Source: Christiangramia fulva (GTDB lineage Bacteria > Bacteroidota > Bacteroidia > Flavobacteriales > Flavobacteriaceae). Taken from it: a stretch of 64,000 nucleotides of DNA. A program made the translations under genes and the position numbers. Every line of letters begins with the position of its first letter. The stretch's first letter is position 1. The stretch is from NCBI RefSeq assembly GCF_003024155.1, contig NZ_CP028136.1, positions 2,418,001 to 2,482,000 on the forward strand, read 5' to 3'. The notes under the pieces are model-generated. The model had not been told where the DNA came from, did not search any database, and was given only the letters and a program-made list of their open reading frames with translations. This document shows, piece by piece, positions 44,188 to 52,575 of this stretch.

Positions 44188-44214
44188 TGTAACCGTTTTT
44201 AGATTATCGTCGTC
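44188..44214 (+). promoter_or_regulatory. ECF-type promoter for the second ECF sigma gene
   Basis: TGTAAC (44188-44193), exactly 17 nt, then CGTC (44211-44214), with the same TTTTGTAACCG -35. It ends 10 bp before the ATG at 44225, so the message would be almost leaderless. A second CGTC at 44208-44211 gives a 14-nt spacer. Confidence 0.7.
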
Positions 44215-44224
44215 TTATGATAAA

Positions 44225-44812
44225 ATGATCAAGAACACTGACCAATATTTGATTGAACGTACTCTGGCAGGAGAAACTTCTGCATTTGGTGAGCTGGTTG
44301 ATCGTTATCAGAATTTTGTATTTACCATTGCTGTACGAATTGTAAAACACAGGGAAGAAGCAGAGGAGGTGGCACAGGATAGTTTTATAAAGGCATTCGA
44401 TTCTTTATCGGGTTTTCGGGGCGAGTCGAAATTCTCGTCCTGGTTATACCGGATCGTTTATCATAAAAGTCTGGACAGGATCAAGAAGAATAAACGGCAG
44501 CAAAGTTTCCAGCTTGTTGAAGAGATCACCTCGGACGATCTGGACGGAATTGAAAACGGAATGGATTTAATGCTTGAGGAAGAAAGAAAGGAGATGATCA
44601 AAAAATGCATCAGAGAACTGCCGGGACAGGATGCCGCAGTGATCGAACTCTATTATTTTGAGGAATTACCGGTTAAAGAGATAGCCGAAATTACCGGTTT
44701 AACCGAAGACAATATTAAGATAAAATTATACCGAAGCAGGAGGAAGTTATTTAACTTGCTTCAGTCTTATATCAACCCGCAAATTGAAAATAAGAATGGA
44801 AAAGCAATTTAA
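44225..44812 (+). CDS. ECF RNA polymerase sigma factor, second module
   Basis: 195 residues, group 4 sigma. Region 2 (about 22-90: NFVFTIAVRIVKHREEAEEVAQDSFIKAFDSL) and region 4 (about 135-185: LPGQDAAVIELYYFEELPVKEIAEITGLTEDNIKIKLYRSRRKLF) are present. It differs from the first ECF gene in region 2 and 4 details, so the two are not duplicates. It overlaps the anti-sigma-like gene by 17 bp and lies behind an ECF-type promoter, which points to autoregulation. Confidence 0.95.
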   Translation: MIKNTDQYLIERTLAGETSAFGELVDRYQNFVFTIAVRIVKHREEAEEVAQDSFIKAFDSLSGFRGESKFSSWLYRIVYHKSLDRIKKNKRQQSFQLVEEITSDDLDGIENGMDLMLEEERKEMIKKCIRELPGQDAAVIELYYFEELPVKEIAEITGLTEDNIKIKLYRSRRKLFNLLQSYINPQIENKNGKAI

Positions 44813-45191
44813 CAGGGAAGAAGAACTCATCAAAAAATTGTTGAATGAGGCAGGCACCGAAAAACCTTCGGCCGCTTTCAAGTCTAATATCATGATGAAT
44901 ATTGAGGCTCGAAAAGCTTCAGTAAAGGAATATAAACCTTTAATTCCGGCGGTGGTTTGGTATGTGGTGGTCATAGCCATTTTGCTTTCTGTGGGAGCGC
45001 TTTATTTCCAGTTCTCAGAATTGAATATCGATCTTTCCGGCAATTTTAACCTGCCGAAATTTGAAATTCCCAGTATGAAACTTCCTGACATTGAGTTTTC
45101 CAGAACTATGCAGTATGGGATTGCCTTTGTGGCACTGTTCTTTTTGCAGATTCCTTTTCTTAAGAGGTTTATTGATAACCAGAGAATGTGA
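44796..45191 (+). CDS. Probable anti-sigma factor, second module
   Basis: 131 residues from the ATG at 44796 (the frame starts four codons earlier at a TTG). N-terminal cytoplasmic helix (about 1-50, EELIKKLLNEAGTEKPSAAF), a membrane segment (about 53-72), an extracytoplasmic loop, and a second hydrophobic segment (about 105-122, YGIAFVALFFLQIPFL). No zinc motif. The order, overlap (17 bp) and topology support an anti-sigma role; the family is not recognised. Confidence 0.7.
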   Translation: MEKQFNREEELIKKLLNEAGTEKPSAAFKSNIMMNIEARKASVKEYKPLIPAVVWYVVVIAILLSVGALYFQFSELNIDLSGNFNLPKFEIPSMKLPDIEFSRTMQYGIAFVALFFLQIPFLKRFIDNQRM

Positions 45192-45496
45192 GAGATCAGT
45201 TTGGAGTTCGGAGTTCCGGGTTTGGAAAGTTCAAGAAATATAGAATAAATTCTGGAAACCTCCTGAAATGAAATGCTTCGGGAGGTTTTATTTTTACACT
45301 CTTATCCTATCGAATGATAATTTTTAACGTCACTGCGAGGAAGTTTAGCGACCGAATCAGACTCCAAATGCTCTGAACTTACTTAATGCGTATAGCATAG
45401 AACCACAATATGAGATTGCTTCATCGCCTGCGGCGAATCGCAAGGACGTACATTCCCCAATAATCTAATCACCAATCCCAAATATCTTCAAAAAAT
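45192..45496. repeat. 305-bp gap: terminator and a dispersed inverted-repeat element
   Basis: No gene. After a terminator (45256-45295) lies a copy (45327-45450) of a widespread Bacteroidota repeat: it starts ACGTCACTGCGAGGAAG and ends ...GAGATTGCTTCATCGCC, then GAATCGCAAGGACGTA, whose reverse complement starts TACGTCCTTGCGA, an imperfect inverted end. Confidence 0.7.
45256..45295 (+). terminator. Intrinsic terminator after the second sigma module
   Basis: AAACCTCCTGAA - ATGAAATGC - TTCGGGAGGTTT forms a 12-bp stem with one wobble, then TTATTTTTA. Confidence 0.82.
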
Positions 45497-48400
45497 CTAC
45501 TCATCCACCAGTACCCAGTCTCCTTTATCAAGTAGTGGGATCGCCTGTTTATATTTCATGGTTTTATTTTCACCGCTCATAACATTTTTGATAGTAACCT
45601 TGTCATTACGGCCTATTTTGGGTTTGTCGCGAACAATGGTCTCGGTGGTTTCAGGCTGCCGCTGATTTTGTCCTGCGGCACGGCTTTGCGCCGCTCTCTC
45701 GTCCATATTTGGGATCTCTTCCTTTGTGGTTTCGAGATTCTCTTTTCTTCTTATCTGCCGCGCCTCATGGATTCTCGGTGCCTCCTGCTGAGGTATCTCT
45801 CCCTTGAAAAGGAATGAGATAACATCCCTGTTAACATCATCGATCATCGCTTTGAAGAGTTCAAAAGCCTCGAATTTATAGATCAATAACGGATCTTTTT
45901 GTTCGTGTACCGCCAGCTGAACGCTTTGTTTCAATTCATCCATTTTTCGAAGATGGGTTTTCCACGCGTCATCGATAATGGCAAGGGTAATGTTCTTTTC
46001 GAAATCCTTGATAAGTTGTTTACCTTCACTTTCGTAGGCCTTTTTCAAATTGGTGACCACCTGAAGGGTTTTATTTCCGTCGGAAAACGGTACAGAGATC
46101 CTTTCAAAATTATTTCGCTCGTCTTCAAATACCTGTTTGATCACCGGGAAAGCTCTTTCAGCATTTACCTTCATCTTTTCGTCGTAATGTTTATACGCCG
46201 ATTTGTAAACGATGGCGGTTAGCTTCTGAGTATCGATCTTCTTGAATTCATCCTCTTCAACAGGAGAGCTCATGGAAAAGTTCCTGATAAGCTCAAATTC
46301 AAAGTTCTTAAAGTCTTCCGCAGCTTTATTGGTTTCAGTAATGATTTCCGAAATATCGAATATCATATTGGCCAGATCCACACGAAGTCTTTCACCAAAC
46401 AAGGCGTGATAACGTCGTTTATAGATCACTTCACGCTGGGCATTCATCACGTCGTCATATTCCAACAGCCTTTTACGAACGCCAAAGTTATTTTCTTCGA
46501 CCTTTTTCTGAGCCCGTTCAATAGATTTTGAGATCATGGAATGCTGGATTACCTCACCTTCTTCAAGACCCATACGGTCCATAAGTTTGGCAATTCTTTC
46601 TGAGCCGAATAAACGCATCAGGTTGTCTTCTAGAGACACATAGAACTGAGAGCTACCCGGATCACCCTGACGCCCGGCACGACCTCTAAGCTGCCTGTCA
46701 ACACGCCTTGAATCGTGGCGCTCGGTACCCACAATAGCCAGACCGCCGGCTTCTTTTACTTCCGGGGATAATTTAATGTCGGTACCACGACCCGCCATGT
46801 TGGTGGCGATGGTAACAACACCTGAGTTACCTGCTTCGGCAACAATATCGGCTTCTTTCTTATGCAATTTCGCATTCAGTACGTTATGCTGTACATTTCG
46901 AAGTTTCAGCATTCGGCTGAGCAATTCTGAAATTTCTACGGAAGTGGTACCAATAAGTACCGGCCTTCCGGCATTTGAAAGTTCGGTGACATGATCAATC
47001 ACCGCGTTATATTTTTCCCTTTTGGTCTTATAAACAAGATCTTCTTTGTCATCACGGGCGATAGGACGGTTTGTAGGTATTTCCACCACATCCAGTTCAT
47101 AAATTTCCCAGAATTCACCGGCTTCGGTGACCGCGGTACCCGTCATACCAGATAACTTGCGATACATTCTGAAGTAGTTCTGAAGGGTAATGGTCGCGAA
47201 GGTCTGGGTAGCATCTTCGATCTTTACATTTTCTTTGGCTTCGATCGCCTGGTGCAATCCGTCACTGTAACGACGGCCTTCCATGATACGTCCGGTTTGT
47301 TCATCAACGATCTTCACTTTATTATCGATCACCACATATTCGGTGTCTTTTTCAAATAAAGTATAAGCTTTTAAAAGCTGGCGAAGGGTGTGAATACGCT
47401 CGCTCTTCACGCTATAATCGCGGTATAGCTCTTCTTTCTTTTCGGTTTCTTCTTCTTTGGAAAGGCCCTCGTTCTCGATCTTAGCCAGTTCCATTCCTAT
47501 TTCAGGCATGACGAAGAAATCAGGATCTTCTTTTCCGGAAAGAAACTCGATACCCTTATCGGTAAGATCTATCTGGTTGTTCTTTTCTTCAATTACAAAA
47601 TACAGTTCAGCGTCAACCTTCGGCATTTCACGGTTGTTGTCCTGCATGTAATGGTTTTCTGTTTTCTGAAGAATCTGTTTTACACCTTCTTCACTAAGGA
47701 ATTTGATAAGTGCTTTGTTCTTTGGCAAACCACGATACACACGCAGAAGCTGGAAACCACCTTCCTTGGTATCTCCTTCTTTAATAAGCTTTTTCGCATC
47801 AGCGAGAACTTTGGTAAGATATTTACGCTGAACTTCCACAATATTGGCAATTGCAGGCTTCAGTTCCATAAATTCATGAGTATCGCCTTTAGGAACGGGT
47901 CCGGAGATGATCAATGGCGTACGGGCATCATCGATAAGCACCGAGTCGACCTCATCGACGATGGCATAATTATGAGGGCGCTGCACCAGATCATCGGGTG
48001 CATGCGACATATTATCCCTTAGATAATCAAAACCAAATTCGTTATTGGTTCCGTAGGTGATATCGGCATTGTAAGCCTTTCTACGTGCCGCAGAGTTAGG
48101 TTTATGATAATCGATACAATCAACGCTAAGACCATGGAATTCAAAAATAGGTCCCATCCAGGCGCTGTCACGTTTGGCAAGATAATCGTTCACGGTTACA
48201 AGGTGAACTCCTTTCCCGGTAAGGGCGTTGAGATACATCGGTAAGGTTGCCACAAGCGTCTTACCTTCACCGGTTTGCATCTCGGCGATCTTCCCCTGGT
48301 GCATAGCCACACCACCAATAAGCTGTACATCGTAATGCACCATATCCCAGGTAACCGGTTTACCAGCTGCATCCCAGGAATTGTTCCAGATTGCATAATC

Positions 48401-48853
48401 ACCATCCAGGGTAACGTAATCTTTTTCAGCAGAGATTTCTCTGTCGAATGCCGACGCCTTTACTTTCAGTTCGGTATTTTTCACAAATCTTTTCGCTGTT
48501 TCTTTCACAACCGCGAAAGCTTCAGGAAGGATTTCATTCAGAACAGCTTCGGCAAGGTCGTATTCCTGATCTTTTAGGGAATCGATTTCAGCATAGATAT
48601 CTTCCTTGCGGGTAATATCGTCAATCTCATCAGCTTCCTTGTCCAGCTTTTCAATCTGCTCTTTTACATTTTTGGTTGCATCGGCTATTTTAGCCTTAAA
48701 CTGTGTGGTTTTCTCGCGAAGTTCATCAAGGCTTAACTTTTCCATTTCGGGTTCGATCGCCTTGATTTTATCTATAATGGGTTGTATTTCTTTTACGTCT
48801 TTTTTCGACTTATCGCCTACAAAAACTTTTAATACAGAATCTAAAAAACTCAT
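45497..48853 (-). CDS. secA: Preprotein translocase ATPase SecA
   Basis: 1118 residues, longer than E. coli SecA (901). Walker A MQTGEGKT (about 191-198), the DEAD-like box [20 protein letters not shown] and the helicase motifs TNMAGRGTD and [15 protein letters not shown] are all present; the extra length comes from an insertion near 60-115 and between the two ATPase halves. The C-terminus lacks the CxCxSG zinc finger that binds SecB and instead ends in a basic/acidic tail with [20 protein letters not shown] and GDWVLVDE. Drives export through SecYEG. Confidence 0.97.
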   Translation of the reverse strand: MSFLDSVLKVFVGDKSKKDVKEIQPIIDKIKAIEPEMEKLSLDELREKTTQFKAKIADATKNVKEQIEKLDKEADEIDDITRKEDIYAEIDSLKDQEYDLAEAVLNEILPEAFAVVKETAKRFVKNTELKVKASAFDREISAEKDYVTLDGDYAIWNNSWDAAGKPVTWDMVHYDVQLIGGVAMHQGKIAEMQTGEGKTLVATLPMYLNALTGKGVHLVTVNDYLAKRDSAWMGPIFEFHGLSVDCIDYHKPNSAARRKAYNADITYGTNNEFGFDYLRDNMSHAPDDLVQRPHNYAIVDEVDSVLIDDARTPLIISGPVPKGDTHEFMELKPAIANIVEVQRKYLTKVLADAKKLIKEGDTKEGGFQLLRVYRGLPKNKALIKFLSEEGVKQILQKTENHYMQDNNREMPKVDAELYFVIEEKNNQIDLTDKGIEFLSGKEDPDFFVMPEIGMELAKIENEGLSKEEETEKKEELYRDYSVKSERIHTLRQLLKAYTLFEKDTEYVVIDNKVKIVDEQTGRIMEGRRYSDGLHQAIEAKENVKIEDATQTFATITLQNYFRMYRKLSGMTGTAVTEAGEFWEIYELDVVEIPTNRPIARDDKEDLVYKTKREKYNAVIDHVTELSNAGRPVLIGTTSVEISELLSRMLKLRNVQHNVLNAKLHKKEADIVAEAGNSGVVTIATNMAGRGTDIKLSPEVKEAGGLAIVGTERHDSRRVDRQLRGRAGRQGDPGSSQFYVSLEDNLMRLFGSERIAKLMDRMGLEEGEVIQHSMISKSIERAQKKVEENNFGVRKRLLEYDDVMNAQREVIYKRRYHALFGERLRVDLANMIFDISEIITETNKAAEDFKNFEFELIRNFSMSSPVEEDEFKKIDTQKLTAIVYKSAYKHYDEKMKVNAERAFPVIKQVFEDERNNFERISVPFSDGNKTLQVVTNLKKAYESEGKQLIKDFEKNITLAIIDDAWKTHLRKMDELKQSVQLAVHEQKDPLLIYKFEAFELFKAMIDDVNRDVISFLFKGEIPQQEAPRIHEARQIRRKENLETTKEEIPNMDERAAQSRAAGQNQRQPETTETIVRDKPKIGRNDKVTIKNVMSGENKTMKYKQAIPLLDKGDWVLVDE

Positions 48854-48943
48854 TTTGGTTTTTTTGTTTTTGGATCATACTTTTTTAAACAGAAAAATGG
48901 GTAGTTATAATTGCCTTGCAAGGAGTTAAAAATATCTCGATTT

Positions 48944-48962
48944 CCCTTCGACAAGCTCAGGG
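48944..48962. repeat. CCCTTCGACAAGCTCAGGG repeat copy
   Basis: An uninterrupted copy of the palindromic repeat (imperfect 9-bp arms) that is split by a second hairpin at 5572-5607. Confidence 0.65.
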
Positions 48963-49042
48963 CAGGTTCCTCGATGTGACAGTTTACAGTCCCACTAGTA
49001 ATTAAGTATAGATCATTTTTATTAAGGGGTTCAAATTTAAGC

Positions 49043-49070
49043 AAAAAAAAAGCCTCAAGGATGAGACTTT
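49043..49070 (-). terminator. Terminator after the DUF2795 gene
   Basis: On the minus strand AAAGTCTCA - TCCT - TGAGGCTTT (9 bp with one mismatch) followed by TTTTTT. Confidence 0.72.
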
Positions 49071-49096
49071 TTTCTATTTTTTCGTGTTGTCAATTT

Positions 49097-49318
49097 TTAA
49101 TATTCATCCTCATTCCAGAGGTAATCCTCATCGGTTGGGTAATCGGGCCATATTTCCTCAATAGAATCATAAGAGTCACCCTCATCTTCAATGGCCTGCA
49201 GATTTTCCACAACCTCAAGCGGAGCTCCGGTTCTAATTGCGTAGTCTATTAACTCATCTTTGGTGGCCGGCCAGGGGGCATCACTTAAATAGGATGCTAA
49301 TTCTAAAGTCCAATACAT
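49097..49318 (-). CDS. DUF2795 family small acidic protein
   Basis: 73 residues. The family core YWTLELASYLSDAPWPATKDELIDYAIRTGAPLEVVENLQAI is present, then a very acidic tail (DEGDSYDSIEEIWPDYPTDEDYLWNEDEY). Helix-turn-helix-like fold, function unknown; conserved in Bacteroidota. It has its own promoter and terminator. Confidence 0.9.
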   Translation of the reverse strand: MYWTLELASYLSDAPWPATKDELIDYAIRTGAPLEVVENLQAIEDEGDSYDSIEEIWPDYPTDEDYLWNEDEY

Positions 49319-49343
49319 TGATAAATCGGGTTTTAAATTTTGG

Positions 49344-49373
49344 CAAAAATAATTTTTTTGCCGAAATAGCCAA
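49344..49373 (-). promoter_or_regulatory. Promoter of the DUF2795 gene
   Basis: On the minus strand TTG (49373-49371), 19 nt, then TATTTTTG (49351-49344), full -7 match, 25 nt before the ATG. Confidence 0.55.
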
Positions 49374-49471
49374 GAAAAAAATCTATTAATTAAACAATAA
49401 TGATAAAGAACGTACTAAAAAAATCAAATCTTTACAAGATTCGCAACGTATTTTTTTATTTGCCGCGAAAC

Positions 49472-50044
49472 TTAGGATTTTTTAGGAATCCACTGAATTT
49501 CTTCGGCCTGTAGATCTTTGGACAACTTCCGTGCCAGTACGAAGAGATAATCTGAAAGTCGGTTTAAATAGATTAAAACCCGGCTTTCAAAAGCTTCAAT
49601 GTCATATAAAGCAGTAGCATTTCTTTCGGCTCGACGGCAAACACAACGGGCGATGTGACAGAATGACACGCTTTGATGGCCGCCCGGAAGGACGAAATGG
49701 GTCATTTCCGATAGATCTTCATTCATTTTATCGATTGCCAGCTCCAGGGATTCAATATCGGCTTCAGAAATTTTCGGAATATTAAGTCGTTCCTTACCAT
49801 TTTTCAAAATGGCTTTATCGGGATCGGTAGCGAGGATGGAACCAATGGTAAAAAGCCGATCCTGGATCTTTATAAGCAGATCTTTGGTTTGTTTATCAAT
49901 TTTCTGATCGCGAAGGAGTCCTATATGGGAATTAAGTTCATCAACGGTCCCGTAGCTTTCAATACGGATATGGTGTTTCGGAACACGTTTGCCTCCAAAA
50001 AGGGAAGTGGTGCCTTTATCGCCGGTTTTGGTGTATATTTTCAT
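49472..50044 (-). CDS. pduO: Cob(I)yrinic acid a,c-diamide adenosyltransferase, PduO type
   Basis: 190 residues from the ATG at 50044; a longer frame to 50101 adds 19 residues without support. PduO signature: IYTKTGDKGTTSLFGGKRVPKHHIRIESYGTVDELNS at the start (ATP-binding, with TKTGDKG), and CRRAERNATAL plus YLNRLSDYLFVLAR at the end. It transfers the adenosyl group from ATP to reduced cobalamin, making the cofactor needed by IcmF and MeaB-served mutases in this window. Confidence 0.95.
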   Translation of the reverse strand: MKIYTKTGDKGTTSLFGGKRVPKHHIRIESYGTVDELNSHIGLLRDQKIDKQTKDLLIKIQDRLFTIGSILATDPDKAILKNGKERLNIPKISEADIESLELAIDKMNEDLSEMTHFVLPGGHQSVSFCHIARCVCRRAERNATALYDIEAFESRVLIYLNRLSDYLFVLARKLSKDLQAEEIQWIPKKS

Positions 50045-50381
50045 GCTTTTGTTTTGGACCAAAATACTAAGAATAGTAAGTGTTTTGAAATAGTATGACA
50101 CAAATTTGCGCCGTAAGTTTTATGCTTTAAGCCTGGTTTTGCATTCAGAGTGGGGTAATGTTAGCGTAGGTTAATTTTTATCGGCTGGCTATTTATTCAA
50201 AATTATAAGTTCCAGGTCACTTTTGAAACTTTATATGAAGTGGAAAGTAATGGTTATGAAATTTGGTTTTCGTGTAAAAAATAAAAAATATATTTTCAAA
50301 TTTTCAGATACGCACATTTCCAAATTGTACAGTACAATTACCAATAATTAATAAAAATAGCCATAGGCTTACGGCTTACGA
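50045..50381. promoter_or_regulatory. 337-bp gap upstream of pduO with one palindrome
   Basis: No gene. The one structured item is a perfect palindrome ATTGTAC-A-GTACAAT at 50324-50338, which could be an operator, though it is nearer the upstream gene's end than pduO. No cobalamin riboswitch was recognised. Confidence 0.45.
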
Positions 50382-51137
50382 CTATTTACCTCCGGCGGCG
50401 CGAAGATCGTTGATACAGGCTTGTTTTAGGTCGGGAACACTGCTGTCGTTGATCACATCCGCAATTCCGCTTCCAAATTCCAGCTCGGCATTCATAAGAC
50501 AACCGGCGGTGGCGCAATGGTGTTCATTTTCCGGATCCTGGTGATTTGATAAAAGCGGAGCCCCAAGATCTACCAATCCAAAAAGATGGCAAAACTCATG
50601 TTCCAGAGTTGTGGCTTCAAGAATTTCTTTTGGCGGTGCGCCAATCTGGTTTGAAAAATCTTTTATACTTTTTTCGTAGATGACTATTGAAGTATTCCTA
50701 AAAGCCGAGCCAAGAGTCCTTTTCTCGTTATCGTCCTTTTCATCTTTTCCATCGGCGAAATAGATCCAGACAACAATTTCGTCACCTGAATTATATTTGG
50801 TTCTCTGTTTTTTTTCTATATCGGCGATTTCTTCAATACTGAAAGGAGATTTTCCGGAAGAAGCGACAGAATGCATTTCCATGGTTATTCCATCAGGTTT
50901 ATAAATTCTTTTCTGAAAAAAATTAGAAAGTATCGAAAGGGCCTGATCACTCGGTTTGTAGCCTTCCACATAAGCTATTTCCAGGTGTAAGGAAGTATAA
51001 TAGTCATCGCTTAACAAATCGGAAGCCGAAGCCCCGGTAGTTTTAAGGTTGGGAGCTTTTGTAGAAGGGGTGGAATCTTTCGTACAGCCGATAAGCGATA
51101 AAACGAAAAGAAGCAGTAATAATTTTTTCCTTATCAA
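50382..51137 (-). CDS. Metzincin-like zinc metalloprotease lipoprotein
   Basis: 251 residues. Lipobox LIGC (Cys18). The zinc motif LEHEFCHLFGLVD gives HExxHxxGxxD with His180, Glu181, His184 and Asp190, and a possible Met-turn lies near residue 218 (GCLMNAE). Three cysteines flank it (FCH, HHC, GCL). This is a matrixin/archaemetzincin-like set-up, likely a cell-surface or periplasmic protease. The exact family is not recognised. It stands alone, upstream of pduO on the same strand. Confidence 0.8.
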   Translation of the reverse strand: MIRKKLLLLLFVLSLIGCTKDSTPSTKAPNLKTTGASASDLLSDDYYTSLHLEIAYVEGYKPSDQALSILSNFFQKRIYKPDGITMEMHSVASSGKSPFSIEEIADIEKKQRTKYNSGDEIVVWIYFADGKDEKDDNEKRTLGSAFRNTSIVIYEKSIKDFSNQIGAPPKEILEATTLEHEFCHLFGLVDLGAPLLSNHQDPENEHHCATAGCLMNAELEFGSGIADVINDSSVPDLKQACINDLRAAGGK

Positions 51138-51186
51138 AATTTAATTTTTAAGTACGGGACAGCGCAAAAATATAAAAAACATTGAC

Positions 51187-51885
51187 TTAGAGAGGCTTTA
51201 ACTGCGCCAGGTAATCAAAATGTTCGCCTCTTTTAACGATTTTGCAGGAGAATTTATTTTTAGCGGCATAAAATTTCAGCATTTCCTCATCTATATAAAG
51301 CCAGTCAAATGTCGAAGAAGACTCACCTTTATAGCTTAGGCTGAATTGCAGTTCTCCATAGTAAGGATGTTCCGCCGGTTTTTCATCGAATAAATACACC
51401 AGGTCTGATGAGTCCATTAAAATCTTACCTGTTTCCTTTAAAATTTCCCTGCATTTTTTAAAGAACCTGGGGATATTCTCCAATTTCCCAATGATTCCAC
51501 TTCCATTCATTAGAAAGAGCATACTGTCAAATTTTTCATTTTCCAATTCAAAAAAGTTGATGCAGGCCGCTGAATAAATTCCACGTTTTTTAGTAATTTC
51601 TATAGCGCGCGGAGAGGTGTCTATGGCTTTGACCTCAAGTTTTTCTGAATTTTGAAGATAGAGAGCGTGGCTTCCGGCACCGCAACCCACATCGAGAACT
51701 TTTCCCTTGCACAGTTTCAACGCAGCCTGTTCAATAGGGGGCATTTCTTCAAAGTTCCTGAAAAGATACTCCGGCAAGATCTCGTCATCGTCAAAATCAG
51801 GAGAATGCACCATAATGGGAGTTCTGTCTTTATTTTCAAAGTAAGCTTTGATGGCCCTGCCGAATATATCCTTATTTTTGTCCAA
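51187..51885 (-). CDS. Class I SAM-dependent methyltransferase
   Basis: 232 residues. SAM loop VLDVGCGAGSHALYL (about 63-77), then KAIDTSPRAIEI (motif II) and the SMLFLMNGSGIIGKLEN region. Small-molecule methyltransferase type; substrate unknown. The start is a TTG at 51885 and shares that base with the ATG of the divergent YkgJ-like gene, an extremely tight arrangement; no later ATG before residue 25 fits. Confidence 0.82.
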   Translation of the reverse strand: MDKNKDIFGRAIKAYFENKDRTPIMVHSPDFDDDEILPEYLFRNFEEMPPIEQAALKLCKGKVLDVGCGAGSHALYLQNSEKLEVKAIDTSPRAIEITKKRGIYSAACINFFELENEKFDSMLFLMNGSGIIGKLENIPRFFKKCREILKETGKILMDSSDLVYLFDEKPAEHPYYGELQFSLSYKGESSSTFDWLYIDEEMLKFYAAKNKFSCKIVKRGEHFDYLAQLKPL

Positions 51886-52376
51886 TGGAAGAAATTCTTA
51901 AAAATTTACCAGCGCGGGCCAAAGATATGAAGAAGGAAAATAAGAAGTTCTTCTCAAAACTTAGAAAAAGGCCGCCGAAAGATCTTGATCGGCTAATGCT
52001 GGAACTGCATGAAGAAGAATTTGCCTGTACAAACTGCCTGGAATGCGCGAACTGCTGTAAAACCACCGGACCCTTATTTACTCAAAAAGATATTGAGCGC
52101 CTGGCAAGGCATTTTAAAATGAAGCCCGGGAATTTTATCGATGAATATCTGCGTATTGATGAAGAGGGAGATTATGTGTTGCAGCAGGTGCCATGCCCGT
52201 TCCTGGGAGCCGATAATTATTGTTCGGTATATGAACAGCGACCTAAGGCCTGCAGGGAATATCCGCATACAGACAGGAAGGATTTTCATAAAATTTCGGC
52301 GATTACAATTCGTAATACGGCAATTTGTCCCGCTGCATTCAATATAGTCGAGAAAATGAAAGAACGGCTACAGTAG
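51885..52376 (+). CDS. YkgJ family cysteine-cluster protein
   Basis: 163 residues. The iron/zinc cysteine cluster is split as CTNCLECANCC (about 48-58) and, later, CPFLGADNYCSVYEQRPKACREYP. Members of the family (YkgJ, FliB-like) are putative Fe-S or zinc proteins of unknown function. It is divergent from the methyltransferase with overlapping start codons and convergent with a small membrane protein 1 bp away. Confidence 0.88.
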   Translation: MEEILKNLPARAKDMKKENKKFFSKLRKRPPKDLDRLMLELHEEEFACTNCLECANCCKTTGPLFTQKDIERLARHFKMKPGNFIDEYLRIDEEGDYVLQQVPCPFLGADNYCSVYEQRPKACREYPHTDRKDFHKISAITIRNTAICPAAFNIVEKMKERLQ

Positions 52377-52377
52377 T

Positions 52378-52572
52378 TTATTTGCTGTAATTTTTTCTGA
52401 AATAGAGATAAATCAGGGAACCGATTATTGGCGTAATTATTACCAGTACAATCCAAAAAATTTTATGCGAAGGTTTCATTTTTCTGGAAATGATATCCAG
52501 AAGGGTCCAGATCACAAGGACTCCGGCGAAGACCACCAGAATAAAAATCAATATGGTACCAAGGTTTTCCAA
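52378..52572 (-). CDS. PLDc_N domain small membrane protein
   Basis: 64 residues: two membrane helices (about 6-26 and 38-56) around DIISRKMKPSHKIFWIVLVIITPIIGSLIY, the N-terminal domain of phospholipase D-like cardiolipin synthases, here as a stand-alone protein. Function unknown. It follows the NamZ gene by 3 bp on the same strand, so the two may be cotranscribed. Confidence 0.85.
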   Translation of the reverse strand: MENLGTILIFILVVFAGVLVIWTLLDIISRKMKPSHKIFWIVLVIITPIIGSLIYLYFRKNYSK

Positions 52573-52575
52573 CGA

